This document shows, piece after piece, positions 52,028 through 60,316 of a stretch of 64,000 nucleotides of DNA. Under the pieces are notes generated by a model that saw nothing but the letters and a program-made list of their open reading frames with translations, ran no database searches and was not told where the DNA came from. The DNA comes from Actinomarina sp002308095. GTDB lineage: Bacteria; Actinomycetota; Acidimicrobiia; Actinomarinales; Actinomarinaceae. Every line of letters begins with the position of its first letter. Positions within the stretch are counted from its first letter, which is position 1. The position numbers and the translations under genes are program-made. The stretch spans positions 248,001 through 312,000 of the forward strand of contig JBJKUL010000001.1 of NCBI GenBank assembly GCA_045563135.1, given 5' to 3'.

Positions 52028-52369
52028 ATGACTGGAATTCGAGGTGCGATTGCAGAAGTATCTAATACTTCAGATGAGATCATAGATTCATCAAAAGATT
52101 TATTTATTCAATTGCTTGAAAGAAATAATTTAGATATTACAAAAATTACTTCAGTAATTTTTACTGTTACACACGATTTAACTGAAGCCTTTCCTGCGAA
52201 AGCAATTAGAGAACTTGGCTACACTTCAATTGCTGCAATAGATACATTAGCACCAAATATTGCAAATGATTTAAAGGGATGCATTCGTGTTTTAGTTCAT
52301 TACGATGAAGATATTGTTCCCGATCATGTATATCTTGGTAAAGCAAAGAATTTAAGACCTGATAGATAA
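52028..52369 (+). CDS. aroH: Chorismate mutase, AroH type
   Basis: Rearranges chorismate to prephenate. 113 residues, shorter than the 122-127 of relatives by a C-terminal trim. The trimeric AroH fold is marked by TGIRGAI (Arg5), VTHDLTEAFPAKAIRELGY (Arg61), CIRVLVH (Arg87) and HVYLGKAKNLRPD (Tyr102). Ungapped comparison with B. subtilis and Thermus AroH, as I recall them, puts Ala75 where the catalytic Glu (B. subtilis E78) should be. Separated from the aro operon by the attenuator. Confidence 0.88.
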   Translation: MTGIRGAIAEVSNTSDEIIDSSKDLFIQLLERNNLDITKITSVIFTVTHDLTEAFPAKAIRELGYTSIAAIDTLAPNIANDLKGCIRVLVHYDEDIVPDHVYLGKAKNLRPDR

Positions 52370-52374
52370 ACTAA

Positions 52375-52402
52375 TTGGCAAACCCTTTAAAGGTGCTATG
52401 AT
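52375..52402 (+). promoter_or_regulatory. Promoter of the aromatic amino acid operon
   Basis: TTGGCA (52375-52380), 16-base spacer, TATGAT (52397-52402): five of six matches in each box. Initiation 7-8 bases after the -10 falls on the ATG of the leader peptide at 52410, giving a leaderless transcript. Confidence 0.75.
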
Positions 52403-52409
52403 TATCACA

Positions 52410-52454
52410 ATGAAATTAAACAATACTTTTTTTTACTTTAGTGAGCACATATAA
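52410..52454 (+). CDS. Attenuator leader peptide rich in Phe/Tyr codons
   Basis: A 14-codon reading frame encodes MKLNNTFFYFSEHI and stops at TAA 52452-52454. Four of five consecutive codons at 52428-52439 are TTT, TTT, TAC, TTT. ATG 52410 coincides with the predicted transcription start (leaderless). An in-frame ATG at 52398 would add four residues but lies inside the -10 box. The Phe-Phe-Tyr-Phe run is the sensor of charged tRNA-Phe and tRNA-Tyr, in front of genes that make Phe and Tyr. The peptide itself needs no function. Confidence 0.85.
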   Translation: MKLNNTFFYFSEHI

Positions 52455-52489
52455 GTTGCCCTAAAGTTGTATTGTAATAAATCGGGCAA
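52435..52489 (+). promoter_or_regulatory. Aro attenuator alternative stems (1:2 and antiterminator 2:3)
   Basis: Region 1 ACTTTAG (52435-52441, inside the Tyr-Phe-Ser codons) pairs with region 2 CTAAAGT (52461-52467). Region 2 also provides TTGCCC (52456-52461), perfectly complementary to GGGCAA (52484-52489), the left arm of the terminator. Ribosome stalling on Phe/Tyr codons would cover region 1 and favour the antiterminator. A ribosome at the stop codon would cover region 2 and favour termination. Confidence 0.8.
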
Positions 52490-52504
52490 AGGCCCGATTT
52501 TTTT
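52481..52504 (+). terminator. Aro operon attenuator terminator
   Basis: ATCGGGC (52481-52487), loop AAAG, GCCCGAT (52492-52498), then seven T (52498-52504). It lies 15 bases before the DAHP synthase ATG, whose TAGGAGAG Shine-Dalgarno follows directly. A perfect seven-pair stem. Confidence 0.93.
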
Positions 52505-52518
52505 ATTTAGGAGAGAAA

Positions 52519-53535
52519 ATGATAATCGTAATGAAACAAGCAGCCTCTGAAGAGGATGTAGAAAAGGTTAAAAGTAAAGCAATTGAACAGGGCCACGAGC
52601 CTCTAACAATTTTTGGAGTTGAAAGAACAGTGGTTGCTGTGAGTGGGAAAGTAATTGAAGACAACAGAGCAATTATGCGATTATTAGACAATGTTCAAGA
52701 AGTAATTCCAATAGGTAGACCTTATAAGTTAGCTAGTCGAAGTTACAAAGAAGAAAGTACTCAAATTAAGATTAAAGACTTAACAATTGGAGGAACTGAA
52801 CTAGCTCTAATTGCAGGTCCAGATAGTGCAGAAACAAGAGCTCAAACACTAGAAACAGCTGAGGCTGTAGTAGCAGCAGGAGGTAATGGGCTACGAGGGG
52901 GAGCATTCAAACCAAGAACTTCTCCATATAGCTTCCAAGGACTAGGTGAGGATGGTTTAAAGATGCTTAAAGAGGCTTCAGAACTAAATAATCTTCCACT
53001 GTTTAGCGAAATTATGGATGCTCAACACTTATCTATGATGGAGAATTATGTAGATGTTCTACAAGTTGGAGCAAGAAATATGCAAAATTTCAAATTGTTA
53101 GAAGCAGTTGGAGAGTCGAAATTACCAGTTTTGCTTAAAAGGGGTATGAGCGCTACGCTAGAAGAACTTTTACTAGCATCAGAGTATATTTTAGCTAGAG
53201 GTAATGAAAACGTAATGTTGTGTGAGAGAGGAATTAGAACTTACGAAACCGCAACAAGAAATACTTTTGATGTAAACGCAATTCCATTTTTAAAGATGAA
53301 CTCCCATCTTCCAGTTATAGCAGATCCAAGTCACGCAACAGGGGACAGTAAACTTGTAGAACCAGTTGCATTATCCGCTATTGCTGCTGGAGCGGATGGT
53401 CTTTTAATTGAGATCCATCCTAGACCTGATGAAGCTCTTTGTGATGGTCCTCAAGCTTTAGTTCCAACTCAGCTAAACGAGTTAAGTAAAAAAGTAAGTG
53501 CTATTGCTGATGTAGTAGGAAGGTCACTCAATTAG
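52519..53535 (+). CDS. aroF: 3-deoxy-7-phosphoheptulonate (DAHP) synthase, type I-beta
   Basis: First enzyme of the shikimate pathway, condensing PEP and erythrose-4-P. 338 residues with an N-terminal ferredoxin-like regulatory domain (about 1-75, MIIVMKQAASEEDVEKVKS) of the kind that binds Phe/Tyr in Thermotoga. The barrel has LRGGAFKPRTSPYSFQGLG, VLLKRGMSAT, CERGIRTYE and ADPSHATGD. Metal ligands His272, Glu298 and Asp309 are kept, but the invariant Cys of GPCS is Asp102 (GPDS). First gene after the attenuator. Transcribed with all following aro genes. Confidence 0.93.
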   Translation: MIIVMKQAASEEDVEKVKSKAIEQGHEPLTIFGVERTVVAVSGKVIEDNRAIMRLLDNVQEVIPIGRPYKLASRSYKEESTQIKIKDLTIGGTELALIAGPDSAETRAQTLETAEAVVAAGGNGLRGGAFKPRTSPYSFQGLGEDGLKMLKEASELNNLPLFSEIMDAQHLSMMENYVDVLQVGARNMQNFKLLEAVGESKLPVLLKRGMSATLEELLLASEYILARGNENVMLCERGIRTYETATRNTFDVNAIPFLKMNSHLPVIADPSHATGDSKLVEPVALSAIAAGADGLLIEIHPRPDEALCDGPQALVPTQLNELSKKVSAIADVVGRSLN

Positions 53536-53537
53536 AG

Positions 53538-54368
53538 ATGAGGACCGTAAGAGTTATTGGATTAGGTCTAATGGGTACCAACTTGGGCTTAAAGTTATTG
53601 AGCCAAGGAGTAAAAGTATATGGCGAAGATACAAATGAATTATCTCTTAATAGAGCATTACATTTGGGATTTGAAGCAAACAATGCTGATGAAGTTGTTG
53701 ATTTAACAATTCTTGCAATGCCAATAAATAGCATAATATCGAGTCTTAAATCAAAAAAAATCATAACTAACACTAAAGGAATACTTGACATAGGTGGAAC
53801 AAAAGAAGAAATCTGTAATTTGATGGATTCTTATGACATTCCTTCAATTGGAGGTCATCCTATGTGTGGAGTTTCTGACAACCGTACCTGGAATCCAAAT
53901 CCTGAAATTTATAATGGTGCTACATTTTTATTATGTGAGACACAATCAACAGATACAGCGTCAAAAGAAATAGTTAGTGAGATGCTTAATTTGCTTAATT
54001 CAAAAGAAGTTTGGATTGATAGGATTAAACATGATCAAATAATATCAATAACTAGTCATTTACCACATTTAATAAGTACCGCTTTAGTCGGTGTTGCAAA
54101 AGAAAACTATGAAATAGCTGAAATTATGGGTATGGCAGCTGGTGGTTTTGATGGAGCAACAAGATTAACTAGAACTAATCCTGAGATGATTAAAGATATG
54201 TATGATACAAACTCTCAAAATATTAATTTGTTCCTAAAACACTTTATTGATGAACTAATGGACTTAATGAATCTTCAAGATAGTGATGAGCTCATTAACT
54301 ATTTGAATAATTCAGTTGAATGGCGAAGAGCATTATCTGAGAAATTTGGAGAAAGGCCATTGAGTTGA
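53538..54368 (+). CDS. tyrA: Prephenate dehydrogenase
   Basis: NAD(P)-dependent oxidative decarboxylase that makes 4-hydroxyphenylpyruvate for tyrosine. 276 residues. Rossmann VIGLGLMGTNLGLKL, catalytic-loop IGGHPMCGVSD and SHLPHLISTALV with its His. No ACT domain, so feedback must come from elsewhere. Two bases after DAHP synthase; overlaps aroA by 4. Confidence 0.92.
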   Translation: MRTVRVIGLGLMGTNLGLKLLSQGVKVYGEDTNELSLNRALHLGFEANNADEVVDLTILAMPINSIISSLKSKKIITNTKGILDIGGTKEEICNLMDSYDIPSIGGHPMCGVSDNRTWNPNPEIYNGATFLLCETQSTDTASKEIVSEMLNLLNSKEVWIDRIKHDQIISITSHLPHLISTALVGVAKENYEIAEIMGMAAGGFDGATRLTRTNPEMIKDMYDTNSQNINLFLKHFIDELMDLMNLQDSDELINYLNNSVEWRRALSEKFGERPLS

Positions 54369-55639
54369 ATTTAAAAAAAATATCAGGTGAGGTAACTATT
54401 GTTGGTGATAAATCTATTTCTCATAGAGCTATCATCTTTTGCTCTCTCTCAGAAGGAATCTCAAACATTACAAATGTATTAATTTCTGGAGATACAAGTG
54501 CAACTATTGACATCTTCCGTTCTCTAGGTGTAAATATAGAAATTATTAACAATAATTCATTGGTTATTCATGGGGTGGGTTTGAATGGCTTATCTGAACC
54601 TAAAGAGGAATTGAACGCTAAAAGTTCGGGAACCACTGCAAGATTACTAACAGGATTATTAGCAAGACAGAGCTTTTCTTCAGTTTTAGTTGGTAGTAAT
54701 CAATTAACAAATAGACCGATGGGTAGAGTTGTTAATTTACTTAATGAAAACGGATCAAACATATCTTCAGAAAATGGGTATTTACCATTAAAATTTAAAC
54801 AGGCCTCCAGTACATTTAATTCAATAAATACAAAGGTTCCAAGTGCTCAGGTAAAAAGTGCATTGTTACTTGCATCCTTATATCATTCAGAACCTACAAC
54901 AATTACAGAAGATATTGCAACACGAGACCATTCAGAGAGAATGCTTACTCATATGGGTGTTGGTATTGTAAGGATGGGAACATCAATCACAATTCCTCCG
55001 AACCAGTTAATTAAACCTGTCAATCTTGATATTCCATCAGACACATCATCTGCAGCGTTTCTTATTGCTCTTGGTGTTCTGTCTTCAGAGAAGATAGTTC
55101 TTAGGAAAGTTCTGATTAATGAGCGAAGAATTGGCTTCTTGAAAGTATTGAAAAGAATGAATGCTGATATAGAAATAAGGAATATTGCTGAAATTGGCAA
55201 TGAATTGATTGGAGACTTACATGTGTCTAAGTCAAATCTAGTTGGAACTCAAATTAATTCAGAAGAAATTCCTGACCTCATTGATGAGGTTCCAATTCTG
55301 ACCTTCATAGCCTCTCAAGCTGAGGGTGTCACCTCTTTAAGGGGAGCAGAGGAGTTGAGAATAAAGGAGTCAGACCGCTTAGAGACGATGAAAAATTTTA
55401 TCGAAACTTTAAATGGCAAAATTAAAATGCATTCTGATGGTTTTGAGATAACTGGTAAACAAAGCTTAGAGTCTGGGGTTATTAAATCAGAAGATGATCA
55501 TAGAGTTGCAATGACAGCACTTATCGCAAATATTACTCTCGGTAAGAGAATTATTCCAGATAATACAGTGTGTATTAATGATTCATACCCATCTTTTTTT
55601 GAAGACATTGCTCATCTTGGTGGAGAAATCAATGAATAA
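54365..55639 (+). CDS. aroA: 3-phosphoshikimate 1-carboxyvinyltransferase (EPSP synthase)
   Basis: Adds enolpyruvyl from PEP to shikimate-3-P. 424 residues. GDKSISHRAIIFCSLSEG, NAKSSGTTARLLTGLLA (the PEP loop), SAQVKSALLLA and RIKESDRLE are present. The class I NAGTAMRPL loop is replaced by a Ser-Ser-Gly-Thr version, as in glyphosate-tolerant class II enzymes (inference). TTG start 54365 in the tyrA stop. Confidence 0.95.
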   Translation: MNLKKISGEVTIVGDKSISHRAIIFCSLSEGISNITNVLISGDTSATIDIFRSLGVNIEIINNNSLVIHGVGLNGLSEPKEELNAKSSGTTARLLTGLLARQSFSSVLVGSNQLTNRPMGRVVNLLNENGSNISSENGYLPLKFKQASSTFNSINTKVPSAQVKSALLLASLYHSEPTTITEDIATRDHSERMLTHMGVGIVRMGTSITIPPNQLIKPVNLDIPSDTSSAAFLIALGVLSSEKIVLRKVLINERRIGFLKVLKRMNADIEIRNIAEIGNELIGDLHVSKSNLVGTQINSEEIPDLIDEVPILTFIASQAEGVTSLRGAEELRIKESDRLETMKNFIETLNGKIKMHSDGFEITGKQSLESGVIKSEDDHRVAMTALIANITLGKRIIPDNTVCINDSYPSFFEDIAHLGGEINE

Positions 55640-56420
55640 ACTAGGTATATTAGGATGGCCGTTAGAAAAAACTTATTCACCACAAATTCATAAGTTTTTA
55701 TTAGATTTATGTGGTTTAGAAGGAAGTTACCATACAATTAAACATGAGATTATTAACTCTAAAATTATCTCAAGAATAAATGATGATTTCTCCGGTTATA
55801 ATGTCACAATTCCTCATAAAGAAAAAATAGTATCTCTTAACAATACGTCAATTCTAAGTGATAGTGTCAAAGCAATTGGTGCTAGTAATACCATACTCAA
55901 CAAAAACTCAAAAACCTACTTATTCAATACAGATTTTTCAGGTTTTAAAACTTTTTTAGATTTAATCCAATATGATTTTGGTATAAATTCAGTACTAATA
56001 CTTGGATCTGGAGGTAGCTCAAAAGCTATTGCGTATAGCCTTGATTCTATGAATGTTAATTACTACATAGCAAGTAGGGGTGAGAGTATTGGAACTATCC
56101 CTTACAGTGAAATTTCTAAAATCAGCAAGTCAATAGGTTTGGTTATAAATACAACTCCTTTAGGTATGCCTCCATATGAAGATACTAGTTTCGATATTGA
56201 CTGGCAGTTTTTTGATAATTTAGAAACTGTAATCAACCTTGGGTATGGGTCTGCAAACACCTTTTTAGATAAATTCGATAAATCTATTAATCAATATGAC
56301 GGTCTAGGAATGCTTGTTTGTCAGGCAATAGAGTCTTTTAATATTTGGACATCTGCAGACTTAAGCCCCATTAGAATTTATGGTGAAGTACTAAAAGAAT
56401 TGGAAGGAATAGATGATTAG
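55632..56420 (+). CDS. aroE: Shikimate dehydrogenase
   Basis: Reduces 3-dehydroshikimate with NADPH. 262 residues from ATG 55632, following GGTGGAG; an earlier in-frame ATG lies within aroA. LGILGWPLEKTYSPQIH, GYNVTIPHKEKIVSL with the catalytic Lys, NTDFSGF, LGSGGSSKAIAYSL and NTTPLGM are the AroE series. Overlaps aroA and aroC by 8 bases each. Confidence 0.94.
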   Translation: MNKLGILGWPLEKTYSPQIHKFLLDLCGLEGSYHTIKHEIINSKIISRINDDFSGYNVTIPHKEKIVSLNNTSILSDSVKAIGASNTILNKNSKTYLFNTDFSGFKTFLDLIQYDFGINSVLILGSGGSSKAIAYSLDSMNVNYYIASRGESIGTIPYSEISKISKSIGLVINTTPLGMPPYEDTSFDIDWQFFDNLETVINLGYGSANTFLDKFDKSINQYDGLGMLVCQAIESFNIWTSADLSPIRIYGEVLKELEGIDD

Positions 56421-57585
56421 ATATTTAACTGCGGGTGAAAGCCATGGACCTGAATTGACTGGTATTTTAGAAGGGGTTCCAGCAGGATTCAAAGTTACAA
56501 AAAAATATATAGATAGTTTTTTACAGAGAAGACAAAAAGGACTCGGTTCTGGTGGAAGGATGAATATTGAAGAAGATGAAGTTGTGATAACTTCAGGAAT
56601 AGTAAATGGTTTAACTACTGGTTCTCCAATTGCTTTAAGAATATTAAATAAAGATTGGAAGAATTGGAAAGATAAAGAAATAGAACCCTATGTAGTACCT
56701 AGACCAGGCCATGCTGACTTAGTTGGTACAGCAAAATATAATCATGAAGATATAAGGTTAGTCTTGGAAAGAGCTAGCGCAAGAGAAACTGCCATGAGAA
56801 CTGCAGTAGGTGCAATTGCAGCGGAGATTCTTGAAGCACTTGAAATTAGTATTGTAGGATACGTTTCTTCAATTGGTGACGTAACTTATCAGAGAGGTTT
56901 AGGCGAAACAGTCGATAAAGAAGAAGTTATAAATTCTAGTGTTGGATGCCCTGACTCTAAAGCTAGCAAAGCTATGGAAGCCAAGATTCTTTCGGCAAGA
57001 AAGCTTAAAGATACACTAGGTGGCTCAATAACTTGTATAGCTACTGGTGTACCTGCAACATTAGGAAGCTATGTACATTGGGATAAAAAATTAGATGCAA
57101 TTTTAGCAAGACAATTTATGTCTGTGCAGAGTGTAAAAGCTGTAGAAATTGGTAATGCTATTGAAGTATCTAGAAAAACAGGTACAGAGGTACAAGATCA
57201 GTATTCAATTGAAGGAAAAAAAATTAATAAAATTTCAAATAACCTAGGTGGTTTTGAGGGAGGGATGACAAATGGAGAAGACATTTATATTACAGCCCAT
57301 TTGAAGCCAATCAGCACAACTCTGACCCCGATAAAGAGTGTAAATTTATTTACAAAAAGTGAGACTGAAACTGTATATGAACGTTCAGATACGTGTGCTG
57401 TCCCAAGGGCAATACCAATTTTTGAAGCAGTCATGGCTTTCGAGGTATTGAACAATTTATTGTTAAAAACTGGAGGAGACAATAAGAAAGAGGTAGTTAA
57501 AAATTTTAACAATATTCCAAACATTGAAGTAGATGAATTTCAAATGAAAAATGAATTATGGACTATGAATTATGATGTCGAATAA
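56413..57585 (+). CDS. aroC: Chorismate synthase
   Basis: Final shikimate-pathway step, needing reduced FMN. 390 residues. RYLTAGESHGPELTGILEGVPAG, RMNIEEDEVVITSG, RPGHADL and RASARETAMRTAVGA are all signature segments. Overlaps aroK by 14 bases. Product feeds AroH, TyrA and PheA of this cluster. Confidence 0.96.
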   Translation: MIRYLTAGESHGPELTGILEGVPAGFKVTKKYIDSFLQRRQKGLGSGGRMNIEEDEVVITSGIVNGLTTGSPIALRILNKDWKNWKDKEIEPYVVPRPGHADLVGTAKYNHEDIRLVLERASARETAMRTAVGAIAAEILEALEISIVGYVSSIGDVTYQRGLGETVDKEEVINSSVGCPDSKASKAMEAKILSARKLKDTLGGSITCIATGVPATLGSYVHWDKKLDAILARQFMSVQSVKAVEIGNAIEVSRKTGTEVQDQYSIEGKKINKISNNLGGFEGGMTNGEDIYITAHLKPISTTLTPIKSVNLFTKSETETVYERSDTCAVPRAIPIFEAVMAFEVLNNLLLKTGGDNKKEVVKNFNNIPNIEVDEFQMKNELWTMNYDVE

Positions 57586-58078
57586 CACAGCGTATTTAGT
57601 TGGTTTTATGGGTTCTGGAAAGTCTTCAATTTTACAACTTATACAAGAAAAAACAGAATTCAACACAATTGATTTGGATGACATAGTTGAAGCTGAAAAC
57701 TCAGAAAGCATTGACAATATGTTTAAAAAATTTGGTGAAGAGTTTTTTAGACAAGAAGAAGAAAAGTCTTTCATTAAGATTCAAAATATGCCAAAAACAA
57801 TAATATCCCTTGGTGGCGGATCACTGGCATCTGATTTAATAAGAAATACAGTTCAACAATCTGAAAATTCTTTCTATCTTAAAAATGAATTTATAAACTT
57901 ATGGCAATATATCAAAAATAGCGATCGACCTTTAGTAGATTTAGGAGAAGTGGAAGTGATGAACATTTACCACAATAGATTAAAGTCATACGAACAATGC
58001 AGAAATATTATTGATATGTCTAAACACAGTTTACAAGAAGCTTCCAAGATAATAGTTGCTCAGTTAGGTTGGGATTAA
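57572..58078 (+). CDS. aroK: Shikimate kinase
   Basis: Phosphorylates shikimate with ATP. 168 residues. Walker A GFMGSGKSS, substrate DLDD, FFRQEEEKS (the usual FRxxE) and GGGS are visible; the LID arginine lies in NSDRPL. Two tandem ATGs (57572, 57575) make the exact start uncertain by one residue. Confidence 0.93.
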   Translation: MMSNNTAYLVGFMGSGKSSILQLIQEKTEFNTIDLDDIVEAENSESIDNMFKKFGEEFFRQEEEKSFIKIQNMPKTIISLGGGSLASDLIRNTVQQSENSFYLKNEFINLWQYIKNSDRPLVDLGEVEVMNIYHNRLKSYEQCRNIIDMSKHSLQEASKIIVAQLGWD

Positions 58079-58079
58079 A

Positions 58080-59087
58080 ATGATAGGTTCAAAAGTTGCA
58101 TACTTTAAATCAATAAATGAATTAGAAGCTTATTGTGAGCAAAAAATAAAAGATGAATCGCATCTTGTGTTCATAGATAACAATGTTCTATGCAAGTTTC
58201 CAACTTTAGGTAACTCAAGTATGGAAACAATAGCTATCAAAGTAAGAGAGGAAGAGAAAAACATAGATACAGTATCTGAAATTTGGAAAATAATGTTCGA
58301 GAAATCCCTTGAAAGAAGTTCGACAATTTTTTCTATTGGTGGAGGTGTTGTTTCGGATTCAGTTGGATTTGCTGCAAGCACCTATAAAAGAGGAACAAAA
58401 CTAATTACTATCCCAACGACACTTCTATCAATGGTTGACGCAGCACATGGAGGTAAGAATGGCATTAATAATGAATTTGGAAAGAACCAAATAGGAACTT
58501 TTATGATGCCCCAAGAAGTATTGATTTGTCCTGAATTTTTAAGCCAATTACCAGAAAAAGAAATCAAAACCGGCTTAATAGAACTAATTAAAGCTGGGTT
58601 TTTAGGGAGCCCTGAATTGGTTGAGAAGGTTTATGAAGTCGATGTCAATAATATTGATGTTAGCCTGATAAGTGAAGCAGTTGATATAAAGAACAATATT
58701 GTTAACAATGATTTTAAAGAGTCATCAGAAAGGATGTTTTTAAATTTCGGACATACAATAGGACATCTTATTGAAGCAGATTCGCATCATCAAATATCTC
58801 ACGGTGAAGCAGTAGCTGTAGGAATATTGAAAGCTATGCAGATATCTGAAAAATTATGTGGATTAGCTCCAAATGTGTCAGCAAAATTTGAACAATTTTT
58901 GGACAATCTGCAAATAAGTACTAATTATGAATTTAAAAAAAACTCTGCTCAGTTGAAAGAATTATTACTGAATGATAAGAAGGTTGAAAACTCAAAAGTA
59001 AAATATGTTCTTTTAAAGAATATAGGAGAACCAGTGTTAATTGATTATGACATAAGGGACCTACTAGATGAGGTTATTAATGGATAA
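58080..59087 (+). CDS. aroB: 3-dehydroquinate synthase
   Basis: NAD and metal dependent cyclase, second step. 335 residues. GGGVVSDSVGFAASTYKRG, PTTLLSMVDAAHGGKNGIN, and NFGHTIGHLIE with metal-binding His residues are typical. Starts one base after aroK; overlaps aroQ by 8 bases. Confidence 0.95.
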   Translation: MIGSKVAYFKSINELEAYCEQKIKDESHLVFIDNNVLCKFPTLGNSSMETIAIKVREEEKNIDTVSEIWKIMFEKSLERSSTIFSIGGGVVSDSVGFAASTYKRGTKLITIPTTLLSMVDAAHGGKNGINNEFGKNQIGTFMMPQEVLICPEFLSQLPEKEIKTGLIELIKAGFLGSPELVEKVYEVDVNNIDVSLISEAVDIKNNIVNNDFKESSERMFLNFGHTIGHLIEADSHHQISHGEAVAVGILKAMQISEKLCGLAPNVSAKFEQFLDNLQISTNYEFKKNSAQLKELLLNDKKVENSKVKYVLLKNIGEPVLIDYDIRDLLDEVING

Positions 59088-59511
59088 AATACTGATAATT
59101 AATGGTCCAAATCTTAATATGCTTGGAATTAGAGAAGTGGCTCAATATGGAAATACCTCTTATGACGATCTTTGTTCTCAAATTGAAAAACATTCAAAAG
59201 ACAAATTCCAGATAGAAATTTATCAATCCAATATTGAAGGAGAAATTGTGTCTAAAATCCAAGACGTTGTTGAGCAAGAGCTAGATGGTTTAATAATTAA
59301 TCCAGGTGCCTACACACACACAAGCATTGCGATAAGAGATGCCTTATCTATTTTGAATATTCCAATAGTTGAAGTACATATTTCAGATATTAAAAAAAGA
59401 GAGAATTTCAGAATGATAAATTTAATAACTGATTTATGCTCAACAACCATTATCGGAAAGGGAGTAAAGGGATATATGGAGGCTGTAGATTATTTATATG
59501 AAAAAAATTAA
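59080..59511 (+). CDS. aroQ: 3-dehydroquinate dehydratase, type II
   Basis: Third step of the pathway. 143 residues from ATG 59080 with GAGG 6 bases upstream. INGPNLNMLGIREVAQYGNTSYDD contains the catalytic Tyr. The active-site INPGAYTHTSIAIRDAL and VEVHISDIKKRENFR follow. Overlaps pheA by 14 bases. Confidence 0.95.
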   Translation: MDKILIINGPNLNMLGIREVAQYGNTSYDDLCSQIEKHSKDKFQIEIYQSNIEGEIVSKIQDVVEQELDGLIINPGAYTHTSIAIRDALSILNIPIVEVHISDIKKRENFRMINLITDLCSTTIIGKGVKGYMEAVDYLYEKN

Positions 59512-60316
59512 TAATATTTACTATCAGGGATCGGAGGGTTCTTACTCAGAAGCTGTATTAAAAAGTTATTTCTCTACAAATAGCTACATCCCTTGTCAGA
59601 CATTTAAAGAAGTTGTTACTAAAGTTGGTAATAAAAATTATGGATTGTTGCCTGTAGAAAATTCTCTTGTAGGAACAGTTGTGGATTCTTATGAAAATTT
59701 GATTGAAAGTGATTTATCAGTATATGGTGAATTTAAGAAAAAAATATCTCACGCACTTATTGGGTTAAGAGACTCAAAGCTAGAAATGGTTGACAAAGTT
59801 ATTTCTCACCCGCAAGCTTTACAACAATGTAGTAATTATCTTCAAACATTAAATGTAGAGCTACAGCCTGTATTCGACACTGCAGGTAGTGTGTTAAGCC
59901 TTTTAAATAATAACTCTGGAACAACGGCAGGCATAGCCGGAGAGCATTTTGAAAATGATGAAAGATTTAATATTCTGAAAAAAAATATTTCCAATCATGT
60001 TGAAAACTATACACGTTTTTTTCTTGTGGGAACAGAGGACCCCCTGCTTGAATTAAATAAAGATAAGAGGTCTGCAATACTAATAGCTGACGATAAACCA
60101 GGCTCACTATTAGCGGCTTTAAAAATATTTGAAGAATCAAATGTTAACTTAACAAAACTTGAATCAAGACCGATAATAGGTAGTCCGTGGGAATACAAAT
60201 TTTATATTGATTTTCAAAACTCAGATGAGAAAGTTGATTTTCAATTACAAAATCAATTAAAAGATGTAACAAAGAAATTTAAGATAATTGGTAAGTACGG
60301 TACTGTTAATCTTTAA
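59498..60316 (+). CDS. pheA: Prephenate dehydratase with C-terminal ACT domain
   Basis: Converts prephenate to phenylpyruvate for phenylalanine. 272 residues. The catalytic part has YQGSEGSYSEAV, LLPVENSLVGTVVDSYENL and NYTRFFLVG. The ACT domain from about 190 (PGSLLAALKIFEESNVNLTKLESRP) is the Phe feedback site, with the ESRP motif intact. Ends the aro operon; overlaps the convergent minus-strand gene by 11 bases with no terminator between them. Confidence 0.94.
   Translation: MKKINNIYYQGSEGSYSEAVLKSYFSTNSYIPCQTFKEVVTKVGNKNYGLLPVENSLVGTVVDSYENLIESDLSVYGEFKKKISHALIGLRDSKLEMVDKVISHPQALQQCSNYLQTLNVELQPVFDTAGSVLSLLNNNSGTTAGIAGEHFENDERFNILKKNISNHVENYTRFFLVGTEDPLLELNKDKRSAILIADDKPGSLLAALKIFEESNVNLTKLESRPIIGSPWEYKFYIDFQNSDEKVDFQLQNQLKDVTKKFKIIGKYGTVNL

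Noticed and set aside
52410..52454. Tryptophan leader peptide
   Set aside because: No TGG codons; the control codons are Phe and Tyr.
52370..52518. T-box or amino-acid riboswitch before DAHP synthase
   Set aside because: There is no T-box sequence (TGGNACC) or specifier loop, the region is too short, and the leader peptide with alternative stems explains it.
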